Origin: Pseudomonadota bacterium | GTDB lineage: Bacteria; Pseudomonadota; Gammaproteobacteria; Pseudomonadales; Moraxellaceae | Length of the DNA stretch: 45,034 nt | Assembly: GCA_021851865.1 (NCBI GenBank) | Contig: JAJZBU010000022.1 | Coordinates: 1-45,034, forward strand | Reading direction: 5' to 3' | Shown here: positions 16,511 through 26,451 of the stretch, one piece after another | How the letters are laid out: each line of letters opens with the position of its first letter | How positions within the stretch are numbered: position 1 is the stretch's first letter | Program-made: the position numbers and the translations under genes | The notes under the pieces: model-generated | What the model was told of the DNA's origin: nothing | The model's input: only the letters and a program-made list of their open reading frames with translations | Database searches by the model: none

Positions 16511-17353
16511 TCAAAAAGCCATTTCATAAGCGTTGCCGGGGTGTCGTTGCGCCTCGCGCAAGGCCTCATCGGCACGCCGGATCAAGTCCCAGGGCGTGGC
16601 GTCGGCGTGCGCCATCACCCCACCGATGCTGATGCCCTGGCGCAGGCTGACCGTCGCGTCCTGATCGAGGCTGTCACAGATCTTCGCCGCCAGGGTGATC
16701 GCCTCGAGGGAACTGCCGACCTCCTCGAGGACGAGGGCAAAAACGTCTCCGCCCAGGCGCGCCAGGGTATCCGAGCGGCGAACGCTGGCGCTCAAGCGCA
16801 CCGCGATGCGCTGCAACAGGGCGTCGGCTTCGGCTTCACCGCGCTCGGTCCGATAGGGCGCGTAGTCGTCCACCGATACCATCATCACCGCCACCGCCGT
16901 CTTATTACGCCGGCTGCGCGTCAGCGCCAACTGCAGACGATCCATGAACAGAGCGTGGCCGGCGAGACCGGTCAGAGCATCGCGAATACCGCCACCTTCG
17001 TTTTCAGGCAAGATCTGTAAAGACAGCAGAACGCGCAAAGGCTGCACGCCTTCGACCCGCTGCAACGCCACCAGGGTCATCAATTCCTGGTCGTCGACGC
17101 GCCAAACCCAGGGCAGCTGCCGCAGCTGCGCGCCCGTGGCGGCGCTGGCGAAACTCTCATCGAAGTTCGTCGCATCCTCCAAGCTCTGCCGCACCGGCTC
17201 GCCGATGCGCACCGCCGACCCGAGCAGACGCTGCAGACTGTCGTTGACCTGCCACCAGCAAGCGCGCTCATCGAGCAGGGCCAAGGCATTCATCGACTGC
17301 ATGAAAATCTGTTGATGCAAGGTATCGACAGCCTGCTTGCGTGATGCCGCCAT
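16511..17353 (-). CDS. Degenerate GGDEF-domain protein
   Basis: A 280-residue protein with a ~120-residue N-terminal sensor-like region (PAS-like length, no membrane segment) and a C-terminal GGDEF domain starting at DALTGLAGHALF (125-136). The active-site motif is GGDVF at 201-205: the Glu needed for metal binding and catalysis is Val. The first metal site DxDxF is also altered (VDDY at 161-164). In contrast, the inhibitory-site motif RxxD is intact (R192-R-S-D195, exactly 5 residues before GGDVF). By family knowledge this suggests a catalytically inactive c-di-GMP receptor or a scaffold rather than a diguanylate cyclase. The start at 17353 has GGGGGAG upstream; an earlier in-frame ATG (17389) is less likely. 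It lies 20 bp after the amidase-like gene. Confidence 0.85.
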   Translation of the reverse strand: MAASRKQAVDTLHQQIFMQSMNALALLDERACWWQVNDSLQRLLGSAVRIGEPVRQSLEDATNFDESFASAATGAQLRQLPWVWRVDDQELMTLVALQRVEGVQPLRVLLSLQILPENEGGGIRDALTGLAGHALFMDRLQLALTRSRRNKTAVAVMMVSVDDYAPYRTERGEAEADALLQRIAVRLSASVRRSDTLARLGGDVFALVLEEVGSSLEAITLAAKICDSLDQDATVSLRQGISIGGVMAHADATPWDLIRRADEALREAQRHPGNAYEMAF

Positions 17354-17373
17354 CTGTACTCCCCCCCAAACGA

Positions 17374-17994
17374 TCATGCCCTCAAGCATAGAACATTCTG
17401 TTCATCCTGCCGATGCTGCGAACTGGCCGGGCTGGCGAGCAGCAGCAAGGGCTGGCTGAGGTCACCACAGAGCGACCCGGCGAGCACCGACTGCGCCAGA
17501 TCCTTGGGAACGTAGAAGCGGCTGGGACGACCGGGGGCGAGAAACTTCCAGCTGCGCAGGACATCGACGACGAAAGCGCTGCAGAAGGTCCCCCCGCTAC
17601 CGGCGCCCCACCAGGCCTGGAGATGACTGCGCACATAGTCGAGATAGGGCCGTCGCTGATGCTCGTGGATGGCGCTGAGCACCTGCCCCAGAGGCGGACG
17701 CATGGCGCGCGTCCAGCAGCGCAGGACGATGCGTCCAGGATAATGCGCCAGCTTGTCGCGCAAACGCACCAGTTGCACGCCGTCGCCGATGCACACGCCA
17801 TGACGGATATCCTGCAACGGCGAGCAGCGCGTCGCCTCCCAGACCAGGGGTTCCGGCGCCAACTCGGGTTCATCAATGAGCAAGGCGACGTGCGACCAGG
17901 GCGAGCGTGTCGACCACTTCACCGTTCGCGCCGCCCAGGTGTCACCGGAAAATAGAAGAATGTCACCCGTACCCCCGATGCTTTGCCTGCTCAT
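17374..17994 (-). CDS. Permuted NlpC/P60-like (YiiX/YaeF-type) papain-like hydrolase
   Basis: The 206-residue protein has the circularly permuted papain-fold order: GDILLF near the start, His35 in WSHVALLI, then Cys138 in TFCSAFVVDVL and a downstream YVPKDL. These are the hallmarks of YiiX/YaeF/lecithin-retinol-acyltransferase-like members of the NlpC/P60 superfamily, which act on amide or ester bonds of lipids or peptides. No signal peptide or lipobox is visible, so it may be cytoplasmic. The start at 17994 has GAGGA upstream; an in-frame extension upstream is not supported. It forms a probable operon with the GGDEF-like gene (20-bp gap), a hint, not proof, of a link to c-di-GMP. Confidence 0.78.
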   Translation of the reverse strand: MSRQSIGGTGDILLFSGDTWAARTVKWSTRSPWSHVALLIDEPELAPEPLVWEATRCSPLQDIRHGVCIGDGVQLVRLRDKLAHYPGRIVLRCWTRAMRPPLGQVLSAIHEHQRRPYLDYVRSHLQAWWGAGSGGTFCSAFVVDVLRSWKFLAPGRPSRFYVPKDLAQSVLAGSLCGDLSQPLLLLASPASSQHRQDEQNVLCLRA

Positions 17995-18212
17995 CGGGTC
18001 CTCGCCAGCCAGTGACAGCGACCGTGGTTGCTGTCTCGTCGAAGACAAGTTCGCGCATTCCATGGACGCAGGCTAGGCCAGCTGCATGACCAGGCGGTGA
18101 CAAATTGGAGACGGCTTGACGACATCAGCGCGCCGCGTCAGCGCAACGCGGCTGGTGGCAGCTGGCCTTTTCACAGTAAGATGCGCCCCTCATCCTTCAC
18201 GCGGAGCGACCC

Positions 18213-18521
18213 ATGAGCCAGTTCGACGGCGTCAGTGTTTTAAAGAAGAGCAACGTCTATTTCGACGGACGCTGCGTCAGCCACACCCTTCTCCTCGCCG
18301 ACGGCAGTCGCAAAACCCTGGGCGTGCTTCTGCCCGCACAGCTGACCTTTCAGACCGGCGCGGCAGAGATCATGGAAATCGTCGCCGGCCGCTGCCGCAT
18401 GCGTCTGCAGGACGGTGCCTGGCAGGATCTCACCGCCGGTCAGTCCTTCAGCATCCCGGCCAACAGCGCCTTCGACGTCGAAGTCTTTGAAACCACCGAC
18501 TACGTCTGTCACTTCGCCTGA
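18213..18521 (+). CDS. ppnP: Pyrimidine/purine nucleoside phosphorylase PpnP (YaiE/DUF1255)
   Basis: This 102-residue single-domain cupin has the family's conserved segments: [21 protein letters not shown], the [12 protein letters not shown] strand pair and [16 protein letters not shown]. Known activity: phosphorolysis of nucleosides (uridine, adenosine, guanosine and others) to base and ribose-1-phosphate. Length matches the E. coli protein closely. The start follows GGAG. Its 3' end overlaps mpl by 13 bp in convergent orientation. Confidence 0.94.
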   Translation: MSQFDGVSVLKKSNVYFDGRCVSHTLLLADGSRKTLGVLLPAQLTFQTGAAEIMEIVAGRCRMRLQDGAWQDLTAGQSFSIPANSAFDVEVFETTDYVCHFA

Positions 18522-19873
18522 GACAGGCGCTGCAACAGGCGCTGGTGTAGTCCGGCAAAACCGCCATTGGACATGATCAGCACCTGATCGCCGCTGTGCA
18601 ACATGGCCTGTAGCCGCTCGATGAGGTCGTCGACCGTGGTGACGACCTCGCTGCGCTGCCCCTGACCGAGGTGCGCGGAAAGATCCCAGGCCAGAGACTC
18701 CGGCTGGTACCAGAAGATGTGATCGGCCTGTTCCACCGCCGCGAGCAGGCTGTCCTGGTGCACCCCCATACGCATGGTGTTCGAGCGCGGCTCGATGACA
18801 GCGATGATGCGCTTGTCCGCTCCGACTTTCTGGCGCAGCCCCTGCAAGGTGGCGTGGATGGCGGTCGGATGGTGGGCGAAGTCGTCGTAGACCGCGATCC
18901 CCTGCGGCGTGCCGAGCAGTTCGAGGCGGCGTTTGACGCCAGGAAAACTCGCCAGCGCCGTCAGCGCGACGTCGACGGCGACGCCGGCGTCGACCGCCAC
19001 CGCGAGGGCTGCGAGGGCATTCATGCGGTTGTGCGCGCCACTCAGCGGACTTTGCAAGGTACCGAGACTGCGCCCCTGGTGGCAGACCTCGAAATGACTG
19101 CCATCGGCAGCGACAGCGCCGATCGACCAGTCCTGCGCCGACGTCGACCCCAGGCTCTGCCGCCGACTCCAACTGCCGCGCGCCAGCACGGCGTCGACCG
19201 TGGCATCGGCGCCGGGGTGGAGGACGAGGCCGGAACTTGGGACGATACGCATGAGATGGTGAAACTGCGTCTCGATCGCCGCTAGGTCGGGAAAGATGTC
19301 GGCATGGTCGTATTCGATGTTATTGATCAGCAGGGTGCGCGGCCGATAGTGGACGAACTTCGAGCGCTTATCGAAGAAAGCCGTGTCGTATTCGTCGGCC
19401 TCGACCACAAAATGTCGCCCCTGCCCGAGACTGGCGCTGGCGGCGAAACCAAGAGGAACGCCACCGATCAGATAGCCCGGCGCCAGACCGGCGCGATCCA
19501 GGATCCAGGCGACCATGCTCGTGGTGGTGGTCTTGCCGTGGGTACCGGCGATGGCGATGACGTGCCGGCCGCGCAAGACCGCCTGTTCCAGCCAAGCCGG
19601 TCCGGAGATGTAGTCGAGGCCCTGGTCGAGGACGTACTCGACGGCGGCATTGCCGCGACTCATGGCATTGCCGATGATGACCAGATCGGGGTGCGGCTGC
19701 AGGTGTTCGACGCGATAGCCCTCGCACAGGCGGATGCCGGCGGCGGCGAGCTGGGTGCTCATCGGCGGATAGACGGCGCTGTCCGAGCCTTCGACGCTGT
19801 GTCCGAGGGCGCGTGCGAGCAGGGCCAGTGAACCCATGAAAGTGCCGCAAATCCCGAGTATATGTATGCGCAT
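18509..19873 (-). CDS. mpl: UDP-N-acetylmuramate:L-Ala-gamma-D-Glu-meso-Dpm ligase
   Basis: A Mur-ligase-family enzyme of 454 residues that joins recycled murein tripeptide to UDP-MurNAc in the cytoplasm. Seen: the N-terminal Rossmann motif [11 protein letters not shown], the ATP-binding [10 protein letters not shown] at 109-118, the [16 protein letters not shown] segment typical of Mpl, [10 protein letters not shown] and the C-terminal [10 protein letters not shown] and EPRSNTM motifs. Length and motif order match Mpl rather than MurC. The start at 19873 has GGGAG 6 bases upstream; a longer frame upstream is unsupported. It is divergent from purE, sharing a ~180-bp upstream region. Confidence 0.96.
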   Translation of the reverse strand: MRIHILGICGTFMGSLALLARALGHSVEGSDSAVYPPMSTQLAAAGIRLCEGYRVEHLQPHPDLVIIGNAMSRGNAAVEYVLDQGLDYISGPAWLEQAVLRGRHVIAIAGTHGKTTTTSMVAWILDRAGLAPGYLIGGVPLGFAASASLGQGRHFVVEADEYDTAFFDKRSKFVHYRPRTLLINNIEYDHADIFPDLAAIETQFHHLMRIVPSSGLVLHPGADATVDAVLARGSWSRRQSLGSTSAQDWSIGAVAADGSHFEVCHQGRSLGTLQSPLSGAHNRMNALAALAVAVDAGVAVDVALTALASFPGVKRRLELLGTPQGIAVYDDFAHHPTAIHATLQGLRQKVGADKRIIAVIEPRSNTMRMGVHQDSLLAAVEQADHIFWYQPESLAWDLSAHLGQGQRSEVVTTVDDLIERLQAMLHSGDQVLIMSNGGFAGLHQRLLQRLSQAK

Positions 19874-20053
19874 GAGTTCTCCCGCCGGCAGCGCGACCAT
19901 CGTCGCCGCGATTATGGCGAGGCGGCACGACAACTGCAAACATCCGTCGCTGCCCGGGGATAAGGTGGTGCTGAGGACATAAAAACGACGAGAGTATTTG
20001 ACGCCATCGATTTTTTGCTGAAAATACACGGTTTCCTAGCAGTGGCGACGATC

Positions 20054-20553
<500 letters not shown>

Positions 20554-20557
<4 letters not shown>

Positions 20558-21660
20558 AGCCCCTGCCGCGCCTCGGCATCTTCGGCGGCGGCCAGCTCGG
20601 TCGCATGCTCGCCATGGCGGCCTTGCCGCTTGAAGTCGCCTGTAGCTTCTATGAAGCACAGCCGGACGCGCCGGCGGCGGTCCTCGGACCGACCTTCGGT
20701 GACGCCAGCCACAGCGACGCCGCCCTCGCCGCCTTCCTGGCGAGCGCCGACGTCTTCACTTATGAGTTCGAAAACATCGACGTCGCTCTGGTCGAACGCA
20801 TCGCCGCCACCAAACCGGTGTATCCAAGCGTCGCCTCCTTGCGTCAGGCGCAGCATCGCCTGCAGGAGAAGTCGCTGTTCGCCGAGCTCGCCATTCCGAC
20901 GCCGGCCTGGCGGGCGGTGTACGCCCTGACGGATCTCGAGGCCGCCGCATGCGATCTCGGCCTGCCGCTGGTGGTCAAGACGACGACCTTAGGCTATGAC
21001 GGCAAAGGCCAGTTCGTCGTGCGCACGCACGCCGACATCGCCCGCTGCTGGCAGACCCTGGGAGCGCAGACCAGTCTCATCGCGGAGAGCTTCGTCGCCT
21101 TTCGCCGCGAGCTGTCGATCATCGCCGTGCGCGCCCAGGACGGCCAGACCGTCTTCTATCCCCTCAGTGAAAATCAGCATCAGCAGGGCGTCCTCGCTCT
21201 GTCGGTGGTGCCGGCGCCGGCTCTCGACGACGACCTGCGCCTCCAGGCCGAAGACTACATCCGCCGTCTGCTCGAGCGCTTGCAGCACGTCGGCGCCCTC
21301 ACCCTCGAGCTCTTCGAGACCGAGCACGGCTTGCTCGCCAACGAGATGGCGCCGCGCGTGCACAACAGCGGCCACTGGAGTATCGAAGGCGCCGACTGTT
21401 CGCAGTTCGAGAACCATGTGCGCGCCGTCCTCGGTCTGCCCCTCGGCAGCACCGCCTGCCCTCGCCCGACCGCCATGCTCAACATCCTCGGCCAGCATCC
21501 GGACCGTGAGCAGGTTCTCGCCATCCCCGGCGCGCATCTGCACCTGTACGGCAAGAGCGCCCGTCCTGGCCGCAAACTCGGCCACATCACGGTCAGCGCC
21601 GACACCCGCGCCGATCTGCAGGCGGCGATAACGCGCCTACGCGCCTGTCTGCCAACCTAG
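20554..21660 (+). CDS. purK: N5-carboxyaminoimidazole ribonucleotide synthase
   Basis: An ATP-grasp enzyme of 368 residues that makes N5-CAIR from AIR, bicarbonate and ATP. Seen: the N-terminal [13 protein letters not shown], the ATP-grasp loop [12 protein letters not shown], and the metal-binding [13 protein letters not shown]. It starts at GTG 20554, with GAGGA 6 bases upstream, overlapping the purE stop, which indicates translational coupling. Its stop TAG sits in the palindrome CTAG that also supplies the stop of the convergent molybdoenzyme gene. Confidence 0.96.
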
Positions 21661-23903
21661 TCGACGGCGACGATGTCGACGGCGAAGCCATTGAGCACCG
21701 CCGTGCCGCTGAGCGCATCGACGAGGCTGCTGTCACACAGATCGTTGAAGCTGACACCGGGATGCCGCTGCGCCACCGTCAGGCGTGTGCCGGGGCGATC
21801 GTGGCCATAGCCATGCGGCAGGGAGACCACCCCGGGCATCATGCGCTCGCTCAGCGACACACTCACCTCGACCGCGCCCACCCGGCTGCTGACGCGCAGC
21901 CGCTGCCCTTCCTGCCAACCATGCCGACCCGCGTCGTCGGGATGCATGAGCAACTGACACCGATCCGGCCCTTTGATCAGGCGCCGGGCGTTGTGCATCC
22001 AGGAATTGTTGCTGCGCAGATGGCGACGCCCGATCAACAGCCAGTCTGCTGCTTTTTGCTGCAACTGCCGGCGTAGACGCGGCAAATCGTCGAGATAGAG
22101 CGCGGGCACGAGATCGATGCGCAGGTCACGGGTGAGCAGTCGCTGTGGCAGAGCGACGCGCAGCGGCCCGAGATCCAAGCCATGCGGATGCCGGCTCAGT
22201 TGCGCGAGACTCAAGCCCGGACCCTGCGTCTGCCGCCCGAGCGGGGTATGGGCGAGGCCGCGACTCAACCGGTGCTGGCGCAGGACCTGCGGGATCCAGG
22301 TGGCCAGACGCTGGCCGCGCGCGAGCAGCGTCGGCCAGCCGGGCAGCGCTTGTCCGTACGGACCGGTGCGCAAGAGCAGATCGAGGACGCCTTCCATGCC
22401 TTGGGCAGCGAGGCCGCGATACAGCACTTGCGACCACAGCCGCCGCGCTCCACGCGCGCTGCCGAGACGACGGCTCAACTCACAGAGAATGTCGAAATCC
22501 TGTCGTACCGTCGCCGGTGGCGGTGTCAGGGGCGGCGAATAGCGCGCCACATTGCGCACCGCCAGCATATTGAAGATGAGGTCATAGTGACCCTGCTCGA
22601 GGGGGCCCGCCGGCGGCAGAATGATGTTAGCGTGACGCGTCGTTTCATTGAGGTAGATGTCGATGGCGACCATGAAATCGAGGCCGCCGAGAGCCTGATC
22701 GAGACGACGGCCGTCGGGCGAGGACAGGACAGGGTTGCCGGCATGCGTGACCAGGGCGCGGATCTGGCCCGCTCCTGGCGTGAGGATCTCATCCGCCAGC
22801 GTCGCCACCGGCAGTTCACCGCCAAACTCGGGCAGTTGCCGCACACGCGAATGAAAGCGCGCAAAACCGCCCGCCTGCAGGCCGAGACCGACCGGATCGA
22901 TGGCCGGATGACTGAACATCATGCCACCCGGGCGATCGAGATTGCCGGTGATGATGTTGAGCACCTGCAAGAGCCAGGCGGTGAGCCCGCCAAAGGCCTG
23001 GGTGCAGGTGCCGACACGGCCATAGGCGATGGCGCGCGGGGCCTGCGCAAAGTCATGCGCGAGACGACGCAAGGTGGCCGCCGACATGCCGACGCTGTCC
23101 GCCACCGCCTCCGGCGTCAGCCCCTCCAGGGCCGGCAACAGCTGCTCCCAGCCCTGCGTCAGATCACGCAGACGCCCGGGTTGGGCGCAACCTTCGACGA
23201 GGATGGTATGGATCATGGCCGCGAGCAACAGGGCGTCGCTGCCGGGACGCACAAAGTGGTGCTCATCGGCCTTGTCGGCGGTCTCGCTGCGACGCGGATC
23301 GATGACCACGACGCGACCGCCGCGCTGGCGCAGACGCTGCAGGCGCGCCATGACGTCACCCGCCGACATCAAGCTGCCCTGCGAGGCGGCGGGATTGGCG
23401 CCGATGCAGAGAAAATAGTCGGTCCGATCGAGATCGGGCACCGGCAGCAGCAGTTGGTGGCCATACATCTTCAAGGCGGCGAGCATGGTCGGCAGCTGGT
23501 CGACGGACGTCGCCGAGAACCTTTGCCGCGCCCCGAGGGCCTGCACGAACAGCGGCCACATCAGCATAGCGCCGGTATGATGGACGGTGGGGTTGCCGGC
23601 GTAGACCGCCAGGGCGTCGCCACCATGCCGCTGGCGCACCGCGAGCAGTCCCTGCGCCGCTTCGGTGAGAGCCTCCTCCCAGCTGATCTCCTGCCAGCCG
23701 TCGGCGCTGCGGCGCATCGGCTGACGCAGACGATCCGGATCGTCCTGGACATCCTGCAGGGCGATCGCCTTGGGACAGAGATGACCTTGCGAGAAGGCGT
23801 CTTGGTGATCGCCCCGGATGGCCTGCACGACGCCGTCCACGTGCTCGATCTCGAGGCCACACATCGCTTCACACAGGGGGCAAGTCCGAAAGTGTTTTTG
23901 CAT
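21657..23903 (-). CDS. Molybdopterin oxidoreductase of the DMSO reductase superfamily
   Basis: A 748-residue cytoplasmic-type protein with no Tat signal. It has a 4Fe-4S motif at C8, C11, C15 and C43 (CPLCEAMC ... HLCPK), the molybdopterin domain (GANPAASQGS, RRSETADKADEH, QVLNIITGNLDRPGGMMF, NETTRHANIILPP) and the C-terminal dinucleotide-binding domain (SNNSWMHNARRL, GVVSLPHGYGHDRPG). It resembles formate dehydrogenase/nitrate reductase-like proteins of unknown substrate. In the stretch 131-139 (TSVDQLPTM), where Mo-coordinating Cys, Sec or Ser often lies, I see none of these as an obvious ligand. It starts 3 bp after the MBL-fold gene and is the last gene of the pap operon. Its substrate is unknown. 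Confidence 0.88.
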   Translation of the reverse strand: MQKHFRTCPLCEAMCGLEIEHVDGVVQAIRGDHQDAFSQGHLCPKAIALQDVQDDPDRLRQPMRRSADGWQEISWEEALTEAAQGLLAVRQRHGGDALAVYAGNPTVHHTGAMLMWPLFVQALGARQRFSATSVDQLPTMLAALKMYGHQLLLPVPDLDRTDYFLCIGANPAASQGSLMSAGDVMARLQRLRQRGGRVVVIDPRRSETADKADEHHFVRPGSDALLLAAMIHTILVEGCAQPGRLRDLTQGWEQLLPALEGLTPEAVADSVGMSAATLRRLAHDFAQAPRAIAYGRVGTCTQAFGGLTAWLLQVLNIITGNLDRPGGMMFSHPAIDPVGLGLQAGGFARFHSRVRQLPEFGGELPVATLADEILTPGAGQIRALVTHAGNPVLSSPDGRRLDQALGGLDFMVAIDIYLNETTRHANIILPPAGPLEQGHYDLIFNMLAVRNVARYSPPLTPPPATVRQDFDILCELSRRLGSARGARRLWSQVLYRGLAAQGMEGVLDLLLRTGPYGQALPGWPTLLARGQRLATWIPQVLRQHRLSRGLAHTPLGRQTQGPGLSLAQLSRHPHGLDLGPLRVALPQRLLTRDLRIDLVPALYLDDLPRLRRQLQQKAADWLLIGRRHLRSNNSWMHNARRLIKGPDRCQLLMHPDDAGRHGWQEGQRLRVSSRVGAVEVSVSLSERMMPGVVSLPHGYGHDRPGTRLTVAQRHPGVSFNDLCDSSLVDALSGTAVLNGFAVDIVAVD

Positions 23904-23906
23904 GGA

Positions 23907-24749
23907 TCAAGCCTCTTGCCAGGATGCAGCGCCCTGCAAGCGCGCCAGCTCCTGCGGATCATGGGCACAAAAAACGCGCACCTGCGATGCCGCCTGCGTG
24001 GCAAGGGCGCGCAAGCGGTCACGGTTAGCGAGGCGCTGGGCGCGGTCGGTGTTGAGCAGACCCTGCAGCGCCTCGATGGCGGCCGGTCGCTGCGGCGGGT
24101 CGCACATCTCACCGTGATGAAAATAGGCGTCACCGGCGTGCAGCAGCCAGCCTTGCGCCGAGCGCACGGCGACGGCACAGTGGCCACGCGTGTGCCCCGG
24201 CATGGGGATGAGCTGGACGTCGTCGGCGGTCCCCGGCAGGGCCTTCAAACCGCGCAAGCCGAACCAATCCTCGCCGCCGCCGTCATGCAGCTGCCAGCGC
24301 ACCGCATGCTGCCACTGGCAGGAGCGATAGCGCCCCCGCTCACGCCAGTGCGGATGCATGGCGGCGGCGTGTTCGGCGGCGTGCACGTGCACCTGCGCCT
24401 GCGGAAAATCACTGAGTCCGCCGGCATGATCGAGGTCAAGGTGGGTGAGGACGATATGGCGCACGTCACTGGCGCGGAAGCCGCGCGCCTCGATCTGATG
24501 GATGGCACATAGGCTCTCATCGCGGCGCGGTCGGGCGACAGCGGTGAAAGCTCGCCCCAGACGTCGTGCCGGTGCGCGCAGATCGGCGCGACCAAAACCG
24601 GTATCGACGAGAATGAGTCCCTCCTCGCCATGGATGAGCAGACAGTGACAGCAGATCTCGCCCATCGCCGCATCGCTGCCAGCGTCGATCAGCCAGGGCC
24701 AGCCGCGTGGACACAAACAGGCGCAGCTCAGGTGTTCGACGCGCATCAT
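23907..24749 (-). CDS. Metallo-beta-lactamase-fold hydrolase (lactonase-like)
   Basis: The 280-residue MBL-fold protein has the metal motif THLDLDHAGG (H103, D107, H108; the usual second His of HxHxDH is Asp105), a later PGHTRGH, the bridging Asp in LLHAGDAYFH, and a final CAHDP. This layout resembles N-acyl-homoserine-lactonase/YflN-like hydrolases, but the substrate is not predictable. Its start ATG at 24749 overlaps the stop of the pap gene (ATGA), and GGAGG precedes it by 5 bases, so translation is coupled. It is 3 bp upstream of the molybdoenzyme gene. Cys-rich N-terminus: CACLC and CCHC within the first 36 residues. Confidence 0.85.
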   Translation of the reverse strand: MMRVEHLSCACLCPRGWPWLIDAGSDAAMGEICCHCLLIHGEEGLILVDTGFGRADLRAPARRLGRAFTAVARPRRDESLCAIHQIEARGFRASDVRHIVLTHLDLDHAGGLSDFPQAQVHVHAAEHAAAMHPHWRERGRYRSCQWQHAVRWQLHDGGGEDWFGLRGLKALPGTADDVQLIPMPGHTRGHCAVAVRSAQGWLLHAGDAYFHHGEMCDPPQRPAAIEALQGLLNTDRAQRLANRDRLRALATQAASQVRVFCAHDPQELARLQGAASWQEA

Positions 24750-26275
24750 CCCATCCTCCGTGATTTCCCGGGCTTGGCGCCCTGGCGTGCCAGGACACTC
24801 TCCACCTGCTCGCACAGGCTGCGCAGAATCTTGATCCGGGCAAAGTACTTGTTGTTGGCCTCGATCAGGGTCCACGCCGCCGTCTGCGTGCTGGTGCGAT
24901 CGACCATGTCATTGACGGCGACGATGTAGTCATCCCAACGCTCACGATTACGCCAGTCTTCGGCGGTGATCTTGAAACGCTTGAAGCCGGTCTGTTCGCG
25001 TTCCTCGAAACGTCGCGCCTGTTCGTCCTTGGAGATGGCCAGCCAGAACTTGACGACGATGATACGCTTCTCCGCCAGCTGATGCTCGAACTGATTGATC
25101 TCATCGTAGGCGCGCATCCAGTCGGCCGGCGAACAGAATTTTTCGACGCGCTCGACCAGGACACGACCATACCAGGAACGATCAAAAATGGTGACGCGAC
25201 CGCGATGCGGCAGACGCCGCCAGAACCGCCAGAGATAAGGATGCGCCGCCTCCTCCGGGGTGGGAGCGGCGATCGGCACGACCCGAAAATGGCGCGCGTC
25301 GAGAGCCTGGGTGATACGGCGTATGCTGCCCCCTTTGCCGGCAGCGTCATTGCCCTCGAAGACGATGACGAGGGCGTGGTCTTTTTGAAAAGCGGGTTCG
25401 CGCAAGAGCTGATTGAGTCGCCCCTGCCACTCTTCGATCTGCGCCTTGTAGTTCTGTTTGCTCATGTGCTGCCGCAGCTTGAGCATGTTGAGCAGATTGC
25501 GGCCGTCGACGGCTTCGAGCAGAGCCGGCGCCTGCACCCGGCGTTGCGGATGGCTGTTGTTCTGCGCCTGGCTCAAAGCTTCGCTCAGGTGGCGACCGAC
25601 GCTGAGGTTGCGATAGGACTCCTGACTACCATCGATGATCACCCAGGGATTGTCACCGGTGCTGGTCAGGCGCAGGCAGTGCTCGGCCGCCGAGCGATAC
25701 TCGTTGTAGTGGCGATGCCGATACCAGTCCTGCTCACCCACCCGCCAGCTGCTGCGCGGCGAAGCGGCGAGCTTGTCGAGGCGGCTCTTTTGCTCGGCGC
25801 GGCTGAGATGGAACCAGTACTTGAGGATGAGCACCGACTCCTGATGCAGCATGTTCTCGAAGTTGATGATCGCCTGGATGCGCGCATCGTAAGCCGCCGC
25901 GTCGAGGCGTCGTCGCGCCCGCGCCTCGATGGCGTCGGAGTACCAGGAATCGAAAAAGATGCCGATGCGTCCGCGCTCGGGCAGAGCCTGCCAGTAACGC
26001 CAGAAGGCCGGCATCGCTTCCTCGTGGCCTTGCGCCTGGGTGAAGGCGGTGGTCTCGATGGTGCGCGGGTCCATCCAGGCATTGAGCAGATTGATGGTCT
26101 CGCCCTTGCCGGCGCCATCGACACCGGCGATGACGATGAGAACGCTGCGTTCCTTGTGCTGCTGCAACTCGAACTGCAGCTCGAGCAACTTTTCGCGCAG
26201 CTGCGGAACTTCCTTGCTGTACTGCGATTTGCTGATCTTGTGATGCAGCTCAGCCGACTCGAACATGCCATCCAT
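24746..26275 (-). CDS. pap: Polyphosphate:AMP phosphotransferase (two-domain PPK2)
   Basis: A 509-residue protein made of two fused PPK2 domains, each with its own Walker A: GVDGAGKG at 51-58 and GNDAAGKG at 308-315, and each with a lid/Walker B region (FFDSWYSD near 108; FDRSWYGR in the second). Two-domain PPK2 proteins (class II, Pap) phosphorylate AMP to ADP with polyphosphate; in the family the C-terminal domain is the catalytic one. The start could be 26275 or 26266. The gene is the first of a three-gene operon and overlaps the next gene by 4 bp. Upstream lies a 339-bp gene-free stretch with inverted repeats. Confidence 0.92.
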   Translation of the reverse strand: MDGMFESAELHHKISKSQYSKEVPQLREKLLELQFELQQHKERSVLIVIAGVDGAGKGETINLLNAWMDPRTIETTAFTQAQGHEEAMPAFWRYWQALPERGRIGIFFDSWYSDAIEARARRRLDAAAYDARIQAIINFENMLHQESVLILKYWFHLSRAEQKSRLDKLAASPRSSWRVGEQDWYRHRHYNEYRSAAEHCLRLTSTGDNPWVIIDGSQESYRNLSVGRHLSEALSQAQNNSHPQRRVQAPALLEAVDGRNLLNMLKLRQHMSKQNYKAQIEEWQGRLNQLLREPAFQKDHALVIVFEGNDAAGKGGSIRRITQALDARHFRVVPIAAPTPEEAAHPYLWRFWRRLPHRGRVTIFDRSWYGRVLVERVEKFCSPADWMRAYDEINQFEHQLAEKRIIVVKFWLAISKDEQARRFEEREQTGFKRFKITAEDWRNRERWDDYIVAVNDMVDRTSTQTAAWTLIEANNKYFARIKILRSLCEQVESVLARQGAKPGKSRRMG

Positions 26276-26338
26276 CCCGGTCAGAAGATCGCCTCAGTCT
26301 ATCAGATCGCCACGCCATGGCATGCCTGAAAGCGCTCA

Positions 26339-26390
26339 GTTGAGTCGGCCCCGCCTACTCGCCGGATGGGGCCCTGCATGATGACTCAAC
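26339..26390. promoter_or_regulatory. Nested inverted repeat upstream of pap
   Basis: GTTGAGTC (26339-26346) pairs with GACTCAAC (26383-26390), and directly inside it GGCCCC (26347-26352) pairs with GGGGCC (26368-26373). Together this is a 14-bp stem interrupted by a 9-base bulge. It lies 64 bp upstream of the pap start and may be a leader structure, an operator or a terminator. Confidence 0.45.
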
Positions 26391-26451
26391 CCATGCCGAC
26401 AACTTTGTGTCATGCGCCCTCATTCGCCATGACGGATGCAAAAATCTGCCG

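Noticed and set aside
22182-24512. 776-codon plus-strand frame opposite the molybdoenzyme and MBL genes
   Set aside because: The minus strand carries clear family motifs in the same interval; the plus frame is a composition artefact.
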